A DNA stretch of 51,983 bases from Bacteroidales bacterium UBA755 (GTDB lineage: Bacteria > Bacteroidota > Bacteroidia > Bacteroidales > UBA932): positions 1 to 51,983 of the forward strand of contig DBKH01000025.1 in the NCBI GenBank assembly GCA_002297815.1. The letters run 5' to 3'. Below are positions 42,111 to 50,340 of this stretch, piece by piece. The translations under genes and the position numbers were made by a program. How positions within the stretch are numbered: the stretch's first letter is position 1; the number at the start of each line of letters is the position of its first letter. The notes under the pieces were generated by a model. It was not told where the DNA came from and did not search any database. It saw only the letters and a program-made list of their open reading frames with translations.

Positions 42111-42962
42111 ATGTTAAGAATCGCAATTCAGGCCAAAGGCCGATTAAGTGATGAAAGTCTTGCACTGATGCGTGAGGCCGGAATCGAGGTGGATGACAGC
42201 AAGCGAAAATTCCTGTCAAGGTCCAGCAGTTTTCCCGTGGAGATCCTCTACCTGCGGGATGATGACATCCCGCAGGCTGTAGCGCAAGGGGTGGCGGATC
42301 TGGGAATAGTGGGTTACAACGAGGTGTGCGAGAGGGGAGAGTCTGTGGAGATTGTGGACCGTCTTGGATTCGGAGAATGCCGGATTTCGTTGGCCATTCC
42401 CAAGGCTGAGGAATATCCTGGACTTGAGTATTTCAACGGCAAACGGATTGCCACGTCTTATCCTAATATTTTGTGCAAGTTTCTGAAAGATAATGGAATA
42501 AGTGCAAAGATTAACGTTATCGCCGGCTCTGTTGAGATAGCCCCAACGGTCGGGATGAGCGATGCGATCTTCGACATAGTGTCTTCGGGCGGAACCTTGG
42601 TCAGCAACGGTTTGAAGGAAGTGGAGAAAGTTGTGTTCTCCGAAGCGGTGCTTATCTCGTGCTGCGATCTGTCTGAGGATAAGTCTAAACTTCTGGAACA
42701 GATTAAGTTTCGGTTCAACGCTGTCAGAGACAGCAGAGGGAAGAAGTATCTTCTGATGAACATTCCGAATGGCAGGATTGAGGAGGCTATACGGATAGTT
42801 CCAGCGATGAGAAGCCCTACAGTCCTGCCGCTTGCCCAGAGCGGTTGGTCTTCGCTGCACTCCGTTGTGGACGAGAGCGTTTTGTGGGAGAAGATAGAGA
42901 GCCTAAAGGAGATCGGTGCTGAAGGGATTCTTGTGCTTTCCGTGGAGAAGATGGTTTTATAG
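42111..42962 (+). CDS. hisG: ATP phosphoribosyltransferase
   Basis: HisG joins ATP and PRPP to give phosphoribosyl-ATP, the first and usually feedback-inhibited step of histidine synthesis. The 283-residue product is the long form: catalytic domains with IAIQAKGRLSDES, GVADLGIVGYNEV and the PRPP motif IFDIVSSGGTLVSNG, plus a C-terminal regulatory ACT-like domain (about 210-283) where histidine binds. The long form needs no HisZ partner. It is the first structural gene behind the attenuator. Confidence 0.96.
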   Translation: MLRIAIQAKGRLSDESLALMREAGIEVDDSKRKFLSRSSSFPVEILYLRDDDIPQAVAQGVADLGIVGYNEVCERGESVEIVDRLGFGECRISLAIPKAEEYPGLEYFNGKRIATSYPNILCKFLKDNGISAKINVIAGSVEIAPTVGMSDAIFDIVSSGGTLVSNGLKEVEKVVFSEAVLISCCDLSEDKSKLLEQIKFRFNAVRDSRGKKYLLMNIPNGRIEEAIRIVPAMRSPTVLPLAQSGWSSLHSVVDESVLWEKIESLKEIGAEGILVLSVEKMVL

Positions 42963-43048
42963 TGCTGCATATTTATTCATTATTTTCTATGTACGACTCG
43001 GATTATACACTTACAAACAATAGAAGTGACAATAACGAACTTATCATT

Positions 43049-44347
43049 ATGACAAACAAATACATAACCCCTCCACGAACCGAATGGTCAAAATTGACTG
43101 TCAGAGCCAGCGAAAGCGACCATGACATAGAGGCCAGTGTCAGCTCCACTCTTGAATATGTCCGTACAAAAGGCGATGAAGCCCTTCTGGATCTTGAATC
43201 AAGGTACGATGGTGTGGAGTTCTCTTCGGCTGAAGCTTTGAGAGTCAGTGAAATAGAGATCGAAGAGGCCGCAGCTTCGGTTCCGCAGGAATTGAAAGAT
43301 GCGATTGCGCAGGCATATTCAAACATCAAGAAATTCCATGAGGCACAGTTGCCGGAGATTGTCAGGGTTGAGACCTCACCGGGAGTGACATGCGTGCAGA
43401 AAGCCGTGCCGATCCGCAGGGTCGGTCTTTATGTTCCCGGTGGGCGCGCACCCTTGTTCTCGACCGTGCTGATGTTGGCTGTCCCTGCACAGGTGGCTGA
43501 CTGTCAGGAGATTGTCCTTTGCACACCTCCCGACAAGGAGGGAAAGGCAAGTGGGGCCATTGTCTATGCCGCTTCGGTCTGTGGTGTCAGGAATATATTC
43601 AAAATCGGTGGGGCGCAGGCCATCGCTGCGATGGCTTATGGGACTCGGACACTTGCCAAATGTGATAAGATCTTCGGGCCGGGAAACCGTTACGTGATGA
43701 AGGCTAAGCAGATGGTTGGGTTGTCTGTCACTGCCATTGACATGCCGGCTGGGCCTTCGGAGGTGATGGTACTTGCGGATGAAACGGCCGTTCCTGATTA
43801 TGTCGCCGCTGACTTTCTCTCGCAGTCGGAACACGGGCCGGACAGCCAGTCGGTTCTGGTCTGCACCTCGGAGGCGATAGCGGATGCTGTGGCGGAGTCC
43901 ATCGCAAGGCAGTGCGCAAGGCTCAAGCGTTGGGAAATCATCACCAAAGCGTTGGAGCATAGCCGGATTGTTGTATTGCGGAGCCGTGACGAAGTGGTTG
44001 ATTTCGCTAATGAATATGCTCCTGAGCATCTGATCGTCTCCATGGCGGATCCGTGGGACGTCGCTGGCAGGATCATCGCTGCCGGAAGCATATTCATCGG
44101 CAATTATTCTCCTGAAAGTGCCGGGGACTATGCTTCGGGCACCAATCACACCCTTCCTACGGGCGGCTGGGCGCACTCTTTCAGCGGATTGAATCTGGAC
44201 GCTTTCATGAGGAAGATGACGATTCAGGAACTCTCTCGCGAGGGGTTGGCTGGCTTGGGCAATACAATCCGCTCTATGGCTCTTGCCGAGGGGCTTGACG
44301 CTCATGCCGCTGCGGTTGAGGTTAGACTCAAAAATAATCAGTCATGA
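43049..44347 (+). CDS. hisD: Histidinol dehydrogenase
   Basis: HisD oxidises histidinol to histidine in two NAD-dependent steps. The ATG at 43049 gives 432 residues, the family's usual length. The frame is open 29 codons further up, reaching the hisG stop, but that part is unlike the family. RRVGLYVPGGRAPLFSTVLM, GGAQAIAAMAYGT, FGPGNRYVMKAKQ, AGPSEVMVLAD, LSQSEHGPDSQ and NHTLPTGGWA are the conserved motifs, including the zinc and catalytic His residues. Its stop overlaps the next start (ATGA). Confidence 0.96.
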   Translation: MTNKYITPPRTEWSKLTVRASESDHDIEASVSSTLEYVRTKGDEALLDLESRYDGVEFSSAEALRVSEIEIEEAAASVPQELKDAIAQAYSNIKKFHEAQLPEIVRVETSPGVTCVQKAVPIRRVGLYVPGGRAPLFSTVLMLAVPAQVADCQEIVLCTPPDKEGKASGAIVYAASVCGVRNIFKIGGAQAIAAMAYGTRTLAKCDKIFGPGNRYVMKAKQMVGLSVTAIDMPAGPSEVMVLADETAVPDYVAADFLSQSEHGPDSQSVLVCTSEAIADAVAESIARQCARLKRWEIITKALEHSRIVVLRSRDEVVDFANEYAPEHLIVSMADPWDVAGRIIAAGSIFIGNYSPESAGDYASGTNHTLPTGGWAHSFSGLNLDAFMRKMTIQELSREGLAGLGNTIRSMALAEGLDAHAAAVEVRLKNNQS

Positions 44348-46074
44348 AGATAGAGGACGTTCTTAAACTTGTAAGGTCAAACATTTTGGCCCTTGAAGCA
44401 TACTCAACTGCCCGTGATGACTGCGGCTCGAATCGCCCAGAAATATTCTTGGATGCCAACGAGAACCCCTACAACAACGGCATCAACCGCTATCCCGATC
44501 CGCATCAGAAAGCCCTGAAGGCCAAAATCGCTGAGATCAAAGGCATTGACACCGGACGTCTCTTTTTGGGCAACGGCAGCGACGAGGCCATCGATTTGGT
44601 CTATAGGGTGTTCTGCGTTCCCGGAGAAAGCAATGCCGTGTCGATTGCCCCAAGTTACGGAATGTACGAGGTGGCGGCAGCGATGAATGATGTGGAGTTT
44701 CGCAAGGTTCAACTCAAAAGCGAGTTCTCGATGGACACGGATGCCATGCTTTCCGCATCCGACTCGAAGACCAGACTGATGTTCATCTGCTCCCCGAACA
44801 ACCCTACAGGGAATTCCTTTCCGGTGGAGCAGATCGAGGATATTCTTGAAAGATTCGGTGGGATGGTGGTTCTTGACGAGGCCTACATTGATTTTTCGGT
44901 CAGGCCATCGTTAGTCTCTTTGATTGACAGATACCCCAATCTAATTGTGCTTCAGACGCTTTCCAAGGCTTGGGGCATGGCTGGGCTGCGAATCGGGTTG
45001 GCGATAGCTGATCCAGAGGTGATTTCGTTGATGTCAAAGGTCAAGTACCCGTACAACATCAACGTGGTGGCTCAGAAGATGGCGCTGGCCAAATTGGACG
45101 CTGACGCGAAAGACAAGGCGGTGGCTGAGATTGTGGGGCAGAGGTTCCGGCTTGAGAAGGAACTGGTCAAGTGTCCGGAAGTCAAAGGAATATATTCAAG
45201 TGACGCTAACTTTTTGCTGGTGAGGTTTGACGCTCCGGATGAGGTTTATGAGAGACTGCTTGCTGGAGGGGTGATTGTGAGGAACCGTTCAAGGGTTCCG
45301 GGGTGCGAGGGATGCCTTAGAATTACGGTTGGTACTCCTGCTGAGAATGACCGGCTGCTTCGGCTGCTGGGAGCGTATGGTCACTTCGACAAGCTCAGTG
45401 ACCGTCGTGGTTCGGTCGCTGAGCCACAATTTTCGGTCGCTGAGCCTGTCGAAGCGACCTCTGCAAGAAAGCCCGGCATGGAGATTCTTGGCGAACGCCA
45501 CGTCCGAATTGTCCGCAACACCAAAGAGACGAGTGTTTCTCTTGAATTGGACTTGGATTCCGTGGACAAAAAAGCGGCCATCTCCACCGGCCTCTCGTTC
45601 TTTGACCACATGCTTGAGCAGATTCCGAACCACGGAGGCGTCTCCCTGTCGATCAATGCCCAAGGCGATCTGCAAGTCGATGAACACCACACGATTGAGG
45701 ATGTCGGCATAGTCCTCGGTGAGGCCATTCACGCTGCCCTCGGCCAGAAACTCGGCATAGCCCGCTACGGTTTCGTCCTCCCGATGGACGACTGCGACGC
45801 TGCCGTCCTGATGGATTTCGGTGGCAGGATCGATTTCAAATGGAACGTGGAGTTTAGGCGTGAGAAAGTAGGAGATGTTCCGACCGAGATGTTCAGCCAT
45901 TTCTTCCAGTCAGTCTGCTGCGGAGCCAAATGCAACCTGCACATCTGGGCGGAGGGCGAGAACGAGCATCACAAGGCCGAGGCGATCTTCAAGGCGTTCG
46001 CAAGGGCGCTGAGGATGGCTGTGGCGAGGACTCCTTTCCCTTACGAGTTACCTTCAAGCAAAGGTGTGTTATGA
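44344..46074 (+). CDS. hisCB: Fused histidinol-phosphate aminotransferase / imidazoleglycerol-phosphate dehydratase
   Basis: One 576-codon frame encodes two enzymes. Residues 1-345 are HisC, a PLP aminotransferase with DANENPYNNGINRYPDP, SPNNPTGNSF, DEAYIDF and the PLP lysine Lys208 in QTLSKAWGMAG. Residues about 379-576 are HisB dehydratase with FFDHMLEQIPNHGG, DEHHTIEDVG and AGENEHHKAEA-type metal histidines. The joint (346-378) is translated repeat DNA. An ATG at 45478 (Met379) could be the ancestral hisB start. The histidinol-phosphatase domain that precedes HisB in E. coli is missing. The frame overlaps hisD and hisH by 4 nt each. Confidence 0.92.
   Translation: MKIEDVLKLVRSNILALEAYSTARDDCGSNRPEIFLDANENPYNNGINRYPDPHQKALKAKIAEIKGIDTGRLFLGNGSDEAIDLVYRVFCVPGESNAVSIAPSYGMYEVAAAMNDVEFRKVQLKSEFSMDTDAMLSASDSKTRLMFICSPNNPTGNSFPVEQIEDILERFGGMVVLDEAYIDFSVRPSLVSLIDRYPNLIVLQTLSKAWGMAGLRIGLAIADPEVISLMSKVKYPYNINVVAQKMALAKLDADAKDKAVAEIVGQRFRLEKELVKCPEVKGIYSSDANFLLVRFDAPDEVYERLLAGGVIVRNRSRVPGCEGCLRITVGTPAENDRLLRLLGAYGHFDKLSDRRGSVAEPQFSVAEPVEATSARKPGMEILGERHVRIVRNTKETSVSLELDLDSVDKKAAISTGLSFFDHMLEQIPNHGGVSLSINAQGDLQVDEHHTIEDVGIVLGEAIHAALGQKLGIARYGFVLPMDDCDAAVLMDFGGRIDFKWNVEFRREKVGDVPTEMFSHFFQSVCCGAKCNLHIWAEGENEHHKAEAIFKAFARALRMAVARTPFPYELPSSKGVL
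45380..45458. repeat. REP-like palindromic repeat within the hisC-hisB frame
   Basis: Positions 45380-45402 (GTCACTTCGAC then AAGCTCAGTGAC) and 45436-45458 (GTCGCTGAGCC then TGTCGAAGCGAC) are inverted copies of the unit found at 4024-4046. A half copy GTCGCTGAGCC is at 45415-45425. The length and phase keep the frame open, yielding the linker motifs VAEPQFSVAEPVEA. Confidence 0.85.
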
Positions 46075-46661
46075 TCGCGATAGTTGACTATAAGGCCGGC
46101 AACATCCGCTCGGTCGAGAACGCTCTAAAAAGACTTGGAGCGGAATATGTGCTGACCGCTGACCAAGAAATGATCCAACGTGCTGACCATGTGATCCTTC
46201 CAGGGGTGGGGGAGGCATCCTCCGCTATGAAATCTTTGGAATCCACGGGCCTGATTCCTGCCATCAAGTCATTGACCCGGCCGGTTTTGGGAATATGCAT
46301 CGGTATGCAGCTGATGTGCTCCTCAAGCGAGGAAGGGAATGTCGAATGCATGGGAATATTCACTCCCCGTGTCCACCGGTTCCCGGAAGAACCGGGAGTC
46401 AAGATCCCTCACACCGGATGGGACACGATTTCAGAGTTGCGAGGGCCTTTGTTTAGGAATATTCCCGAAGACTCTTTCGTCTATTATGTGCACTCCTACT
46501 GCCCTGAAATATTCATTGATCAGACTGCCGCTGTGACTGAATATGCCGGTGTGCGTTTCAGCGGGGCGCTTCAGCGGGACAATTTTTTCGGGACACAGTT
46601 CCATCCGGAGAAAAGCGGAGCCGTCGGGGCGATGATATTGAAGAATTTTATTGAATTATAA
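46071..46661 (+). CDS. hisH: Imidazole glycerol phosphate synthase, glutaminase subunit
   Basis: HisH releases ammonia from glutamine and passes it through HisF to form imidazole glycerol phosphate and AICAR. The ATG at 46071 overlaps the hisCB stop (ATGA) and gives 196 residues, the normal length. The class I amidotransferase triad is complete: Cys76 in GICIGMQLM, and His178 and Glu180 in FGTQFHPEKSG. PGVGEASSAM forms the oxyanion loop region. A 54-nt gap follows before hisA. Confidence 0.96.
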   Translation: MIAIVDYKAGNIRSVENALKRLGAEYVLTADQEMIQRADHVILPGVGEASSAMKSLESTGLIPAIKSLTRPVLGICIGMQLMCSSSEEGNVECMGIFTPRVHRFPEEPGVKIPHTGWDTISELRGPLFRNIPEDSFVYYVHSYCPEIFIDQTAAVTEYAGVRFSGALQRDNFFGTQFHPEKSGAVGAMILKNFIEL

Positions 46662-46715
46662 TCTGTTGGATAAGTTTGTGAATGATTAGTGATTTCTTGT
46701 TTGTGAAAGTTGAGT

Positions 46716-47429
46716 ATGAAAAATTTTAACATAATCCCGGCCATAGACATCATAGGAGGCCGATGCGTTCGTCTCACGCAAGGGGATTACGCGAAAGAGA
46801 AGGTCTATTCAGACAACCCTGTGGAGGTGGCGAAGAGTTTTGAGCGGGCCGGGGCCACAAGGCTTCATCTGGTGGATCTGGAGGGGGCGAAGGAGTCCTG
46901 CCCGAAGAATCTGGACGTGCTCAGGAACATCACCCGTGAGACCGGACTGAAAGTCGAGTTCGGTGGGGGAGTGAAGTCCGTGGAGTCACTCAAGGCGGTG
47001 CTGGACGCTGGCGCTGAATATGTCATCTGCGGGAGCGTGGCTTTCACCGAGCCTGGAATATTCAAAAAATGGCTTGAGGAATATGGCCGCAGAATAATTC
47101 TTGGACTTGATCTGAAGAACGGCCTTGTGGCGACTCATGGTTGGAAAGAGACAGTGCCGATGTCTGCCGTGCAGGCTTTGGAGTCTTTTGGAGGCCTTGT
47201 GCGTCAGGCTATCGTGACGGAGGTGTCACGAGACGGGATGTTGCAGGGGGTCAATCTGGAGTTTTACTCCGCTCTTCAGCAACAGTTTCCGGAAGTGGAG
47301 ATCATCGTGAGCGGGGGCGTGTCCAGCTACGAGGACCTGACCGAACTGAAGAAGTTCGGACTTCGCTCTGCCATTGTCGGGAAGGCTATCTACGAGGGAC
47401 GTGTGAAACTTGAGGACTTATTCAGGTAA
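46716..47429 (+). CDS. hisA: ProFAR isomerase
   Basis: HisA opens the ribose of ProFAR by an Amadori rearrangement to give PRFAR. The product is 237 residues from the ATG at 46716; a TTG two codons upstream is less likely. The beta/alpha barrel has NIIPAIDIIGGRCVRL with the catalytic Asp of strand 1, LHLVDLEGAKE, VEFGGGVKS and VTEVSRDGMLQGVN with the second catalytic Asp. The hisF ATG begins one base after its stop. Confidence 0.96.
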   Translation: MKNFNIIPAIDIIGGRCVRLTQGDYAKEKVYSDNPVEVAKSFERAGATRLHLVDLEGAKESCPKNLDVLRNITRETGLKVEFGGGVKSVESLKAVLDAGAEYVICGSVAFTEPGIFKKWLEEYGRRIILGLDLKNGLVATHGWKETVPMSAVQALESFGGLVRQAIVTEVSRDGMLQGVNLEFYSALQQQFPEVEIIVSGGVSSYEDLTELKKFGLRSAIVGKAIYEGRVKLEDLFR

Positions 47430-47430
47430 T

Positions 47431-48189
47431 ATGTTGGCAAAGAGGATAATACCATGCCTTGATGTCAAGAACGGACAGGTCGTCAAGGGCGTCAACTTCG
47501 AGGGACTTCGTGAGGTCGGTGATCCCGTGGAGATGGGGGCGTTCTATTCTGGGCAAGGGGCCGATGAACTGGTCTATCTGGACATCAGCGCGTCTTCGGA
47601 GGGGCGTAGGACGTTCACGGATCTGGTCTTTCGGATCGCGGAACGGATTGATATTCCTTTTACTGTGGGTGGGGGAATCTCTTCGTTCAAGGATGCGGCC
47701 AGGCTTTTGGACGCCGGGGCGGACAAGATCACTGTCAACACGGCTGCGGTCCTGCATCCGGAGATCATTTCGCAGATCGCCTCGCGCTATGGTTCCCAGT
47801 TTGTTGTCGTGGCGATTGACGCTAGGACGGTTGGCAAAACTCACTGGCAAGTGATGACCCACGGCGGCAAAACCCCGACCGACAAGGAATTATATTCATG
47901 GGCCAAAGAAGTCCAGAACCTCGGTGCCGGAGAGATCCTCTTCACCTCCATGGACCACGACGGCACGCGCAACGGCTACGCTGTGCAGGCATATTCACAT
48001 CTCGCTGAGGAACTTTCCATCCCCGTGATCGCCTCAGGAGGAGCGGGAAGCGTCAGCGACATCGAGGAGGTCCTGACTGTCGGCCATGCTGATGCCGCCC
48101 TCGCTGCGAGCATATTCCATTACGGCGAAATCTCCATCCCTGATTTGAAAAGAACCCTCCGCGCTCACGGAGTGAATGTAAGAATATAA
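47431..48189 (+). CDS. hisF: Imidazole glycerol phosphate synthase, cyclase subunit
   Basis: HisF uses ammonia from HisH to convert PRFAR to imidazole glycerol phosphate and AICAR. The product is 252 residues from the ATG at 47431. LAKRIIPCLDVKNGQVVKG carries catalytic Asp11, and EILFTSMDHDGTRNGY the second catalytic Asp. PFTVGGGISS and VIASGGAGSV form the phosphate sites. It follows hisA directly, as in most his operons. Confidence 0.97.
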   Translation: MLAKRIIPCLDVKNGQVVKGVNFEGLREVGDPVEMGAFYSGQGADELVYLDISASSEGRRTFTDLVFRIAERIDIPFTVGGGISSFKDAARLLDAGADKITVNTAAVLHPEIISQIASRYGSQFVVVAIDARTVGKTHWQVMTHGGKTPTDKELYSWAKEVQNLGAGEILFTSMDHDGTRNGYAVQAYSHLAEELSIPVIASGGAGSVSDIEEVLTVGHADAALAASIFHYGEISIPDLKRTLRAHGVNVRI

Positions 48190-48205
48190 ATGAATTTTAA
48201 CGAAT

Positions 48206-48808
48206 ATGATTGATTTTAAAACACTTAAAACTGGCTCCGATGGCCTCGTGCCAGCGATCGTCCAGGACCAGAACACCCTTCAGGTCCTCATGCTCGGCTA
48301 CATGAACGCTGAGGCTCTCGAAAAGACCCAGACCAGCGGCCTTGTGACATTCTACAGCCGCTCCCGCCAGACTCTCTGGACAAAAGGCGAGACCAGCGGC
48401 AACTATCTGCACCTTGTCTCCATCGCGGTGGACTGTGACTCGGACACCCTCCTCGTTTGTGCCATCCCTGACGGCCCGGCCTGCCACAAAGGCACGAAGA
48501 CTTGCTGGGGTGACGCTGTTCCGACAAGCCAGGGCTTCATCCGTGAGCTTGAAAGCGTGATCAAAGGCCGCCACGAGCAGATGCCTGAGAAGTCCTACAC
48601 CACGTCTCTTTTCAAGGCCGGAACTCCGAGAATGGCCCAGAAAGTCGGTGAGGAGGCGGTAGAGACCGTCATCGAGGCTGTAAAGGGTGACGACGAGCGG
48701 ATGATCTACGAAGCCTCTGATCTGGTTTACCATCTTCTCGTGCTTCTTGTCGGCAAAGGCTACGGCATCGCTGACCTTGAAAAGGAACTTGAGAAGAGAC
48801 ATAAGTAG
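48206..48808 (+). CDS. hisI: Phosphoribosyl-AMP cyclohydrolase / phosphoribosyl-ATP pyrophosphatase
   Basis: The 200-residue bifunctional protein (HisIE) catalyses steps two and three of the pathway. The N-terminal HisI domain (about 1-110) has MLGYMNAEALEKT, FYSRSRQTLWTKGETSGN and the zinc residues in DCDSDTLLV and CHKGTKTCW. The C-terminal HisE domain (about 115-200) is a helical pyrophosphatase with KVGEEAVETVIEA and EASDLVYHLLVLL. It is the last his gene. The leuA ATG is 32 nt further on, with no terminator or promoter between. Confidence 0.95.
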   Translation: MIDFKTLKTGSDGLVPAIVQDQNTLQVLMLGYMNAEALEKTQTSGLVTFYSRSRQTLWTKGETSGNYLHLVSIAVDCDSDTLLVCAIPDGPACHKGTKTCWGDAVPTSQGFIRELESVIKGRHEQMPEKSYTTSLFKAGTPRMAQKVGEEAVETVIEAVKGDDERMIYEASDLVYHLLVLLVGKGYGIADLEKELEKRHK

Positions 48809-48840
48809 GTGTTGGATTACGAACTTAACAAATATCACAC

Positions 48841-50340
48841 ATGAATTCAGACAGAATTTACATTTTTGACACCACCCTGCGTGATGGCGAGCAGGTGCCC
48901 GGGTGCCAGCTCAACACTGTGGAGAAAATCCAGGTCGCCAAGGCGCTTGAAGAATTGGGAGTGGATGTCATCGAGGCAGGCTTCCCGATTTCCAGTCCGG
49001 GGGATTTCAACTCGGTTGTGGAGATTTCCAAAGCCGTCACATGGCCGACAATCTGTGCCCTGACCCGCGCTGTCCAGAAGGACATTGATGTCGCTGCCGA
49101 GGCCCTTAAATACGCCAAGCACAAGCGCATACACACCGGCATCGGCACATCAGACTCCCACATCAAGTACAAGTTCAACTCCACTAGGGAGGAGATTCTT
49201 GAGCGTGCTGTGAGCGCAGTGAAATACGCCAAGAAATATGTCGAGGACGTGGAGTTTTACGCTGAGGATGCTGGACGCACTGACAATGAGTATCTTGCGA
49301 GGGTCGTTGAGGCCGTCATAAAGGCCGGTGCCACCGTTGTGAACATCCCCGACACGACAGGCTACTGCCTTCCTTCTGAGTATGCCGCAAAGATCAAGTA
49401 CCTTGTTGACAACGTGGAAGGGATTGACAAGGCCATCATCTCCACACATTGCCACAACGACCTTGGGATGGCGACAGCCAACACCATGTCCGGTCTTCTT
49501 GCCGGGGCCCGCCAGTGCGAAGTCACCATCAACGGAGTCGGGGAGCGCGCCGGCAACACGGCTCTGGAGGAGATCGCCATGATCATAAAAAGTCACAGTG
49601 ACATCCCTCTGGTCACCAACATCAACACAACCAAGATCACACCTGTCAGCCGGATGGTCTCGAATCTTATGAATATGCCCGTTCAGGCCAACAAGGCCAT
49701 CGTCGGACGCAACGCCTTCGCGCACTCCTCAGGCATTCATCAGGACGGTGTTCTTAAGAATGTGACCACTTACGAGATAATCGATCCTAAGGACGTAGGA
49801 ATCGATGACAATGACATCGTGCTTACGGCCAGAAGCGGTCATGCGGCTCTTAAATACCGTCTGGAAGTACTTGGCATCAAGATGGAAGGCAAGAAACTGG
49901 ACGCTTTCTACGATGAGTTCCTCAAACTTGCGGACAAGAAGAAGCAGGTGAGCGATGATGATCTTCTTGTGCTTGCCGGAGCGGACAGGGCCGAGGACCA
50001 TCACGTCAAACTTGAGTACCTTCAGGTGACAAGCGGCAAGGGGCTTCGGCCGATCGCCAGTGTCGGGCTTGACATCGCGGGTGAGAAATTCGAGGCTGCT
50101 TCCCGTGGCAACGGCCCGGTCGATGCCGCCATCAACGCCCTCAAACTCATCATCAAGCGCCAGATGGTGATAAAGGAGTTCACAATCCAGAACATCACCA
50201 AAGGCTCCGACGATGTGGGCAAGGTGCACATGCAGGTCGAGCATGACGGCCATGTCTATTATGGTTTCGGAGCGGACACCGACATCGTCACCGCTTCGGT
50301 CGAGGCTTTCATTGACTGCATAAACAGATTCAGGGGATGA
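48841..50340 (+). CDS. leuA: 2-isopropylmalate synthase
   Basis: LeuA condenses acetyl-CoA with 2-oxoisovalerate, the committed step of leucine synthesis. The 499-residue product has the HMGL-like TIM barrel (FDTTLRDGEQVPG at 9-21, STHCHNDLGMATANTM with metal histidines, NGVGERAGNTALEE) and the C-terminal LeuA allosteric dimer domain (about 385-499) for leucine feedback. Isopropylmalate synthase is favoured over homocitrate or citramalate synthase by length and by the adjoining leuC and leuD. The stop overlaps the leuC start (ATGA). Confidence 0.93.
   Translation: MNSDRIYIFDTTLRDGEQVPGCQLNTVEKIQVAKALEELGVDVIEAGFPISSPGDFNSVVEISKAVTWPTICALTRAVQKDIDVAAEALKYAKHKRIHTGIGTSDSHIKYKFNSTREEILERAVSAVKYAKKYVEDVEFYAEDAGRTDNEYLARVVEAVIKAGATVVNIPDTTGYCLPSEYAAKIKYLVDNVEGIDKAIISTHCHNDLGMATANTMSGLLAGARQCEVTINGVGERAGNTALEEIAMIIKSHSDIPLVTNINTTKITPVSRMVSNLMNMPVQANKAIVGRNAFAHSSGIHQDGVLKNVTTYEIIDPKDVGIDDNDIVLTARSGHAALKYRLEVLGIKMEGKKLDAFYDEFLKLADKKKQVSDDDLLVLAGADRAEDHHVKLEYLQVTSGKGLRPIASVGLDIAGEKFEAASRGNGPVDAAINALKLIIKRQMVIKEFTIQNITKGSDDVGKVHMQVEHDGHVYYGFGADTDIVTASVEAFIDCINRFRG

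Noticed and set aside
42962..43048. Extended N-terminus for HisD from the first open codon
   Set aside because: The extra 29 residues are absent from the family, and the ATG at 43049 gives the standard 432-residue length.
43376..44305. 309-codon antisense frame inside hisD
   Set aside because: HisD family motifs cover the whole stretch on the plus strand, and the antisense product is Arg/His-rich and unlike any family.
48809..48840. Possible leucine leader/attenuator before leuA
   Set aside because: The gap is only 32 nt, with no Leu-rich ORF and no terminator hairpin.
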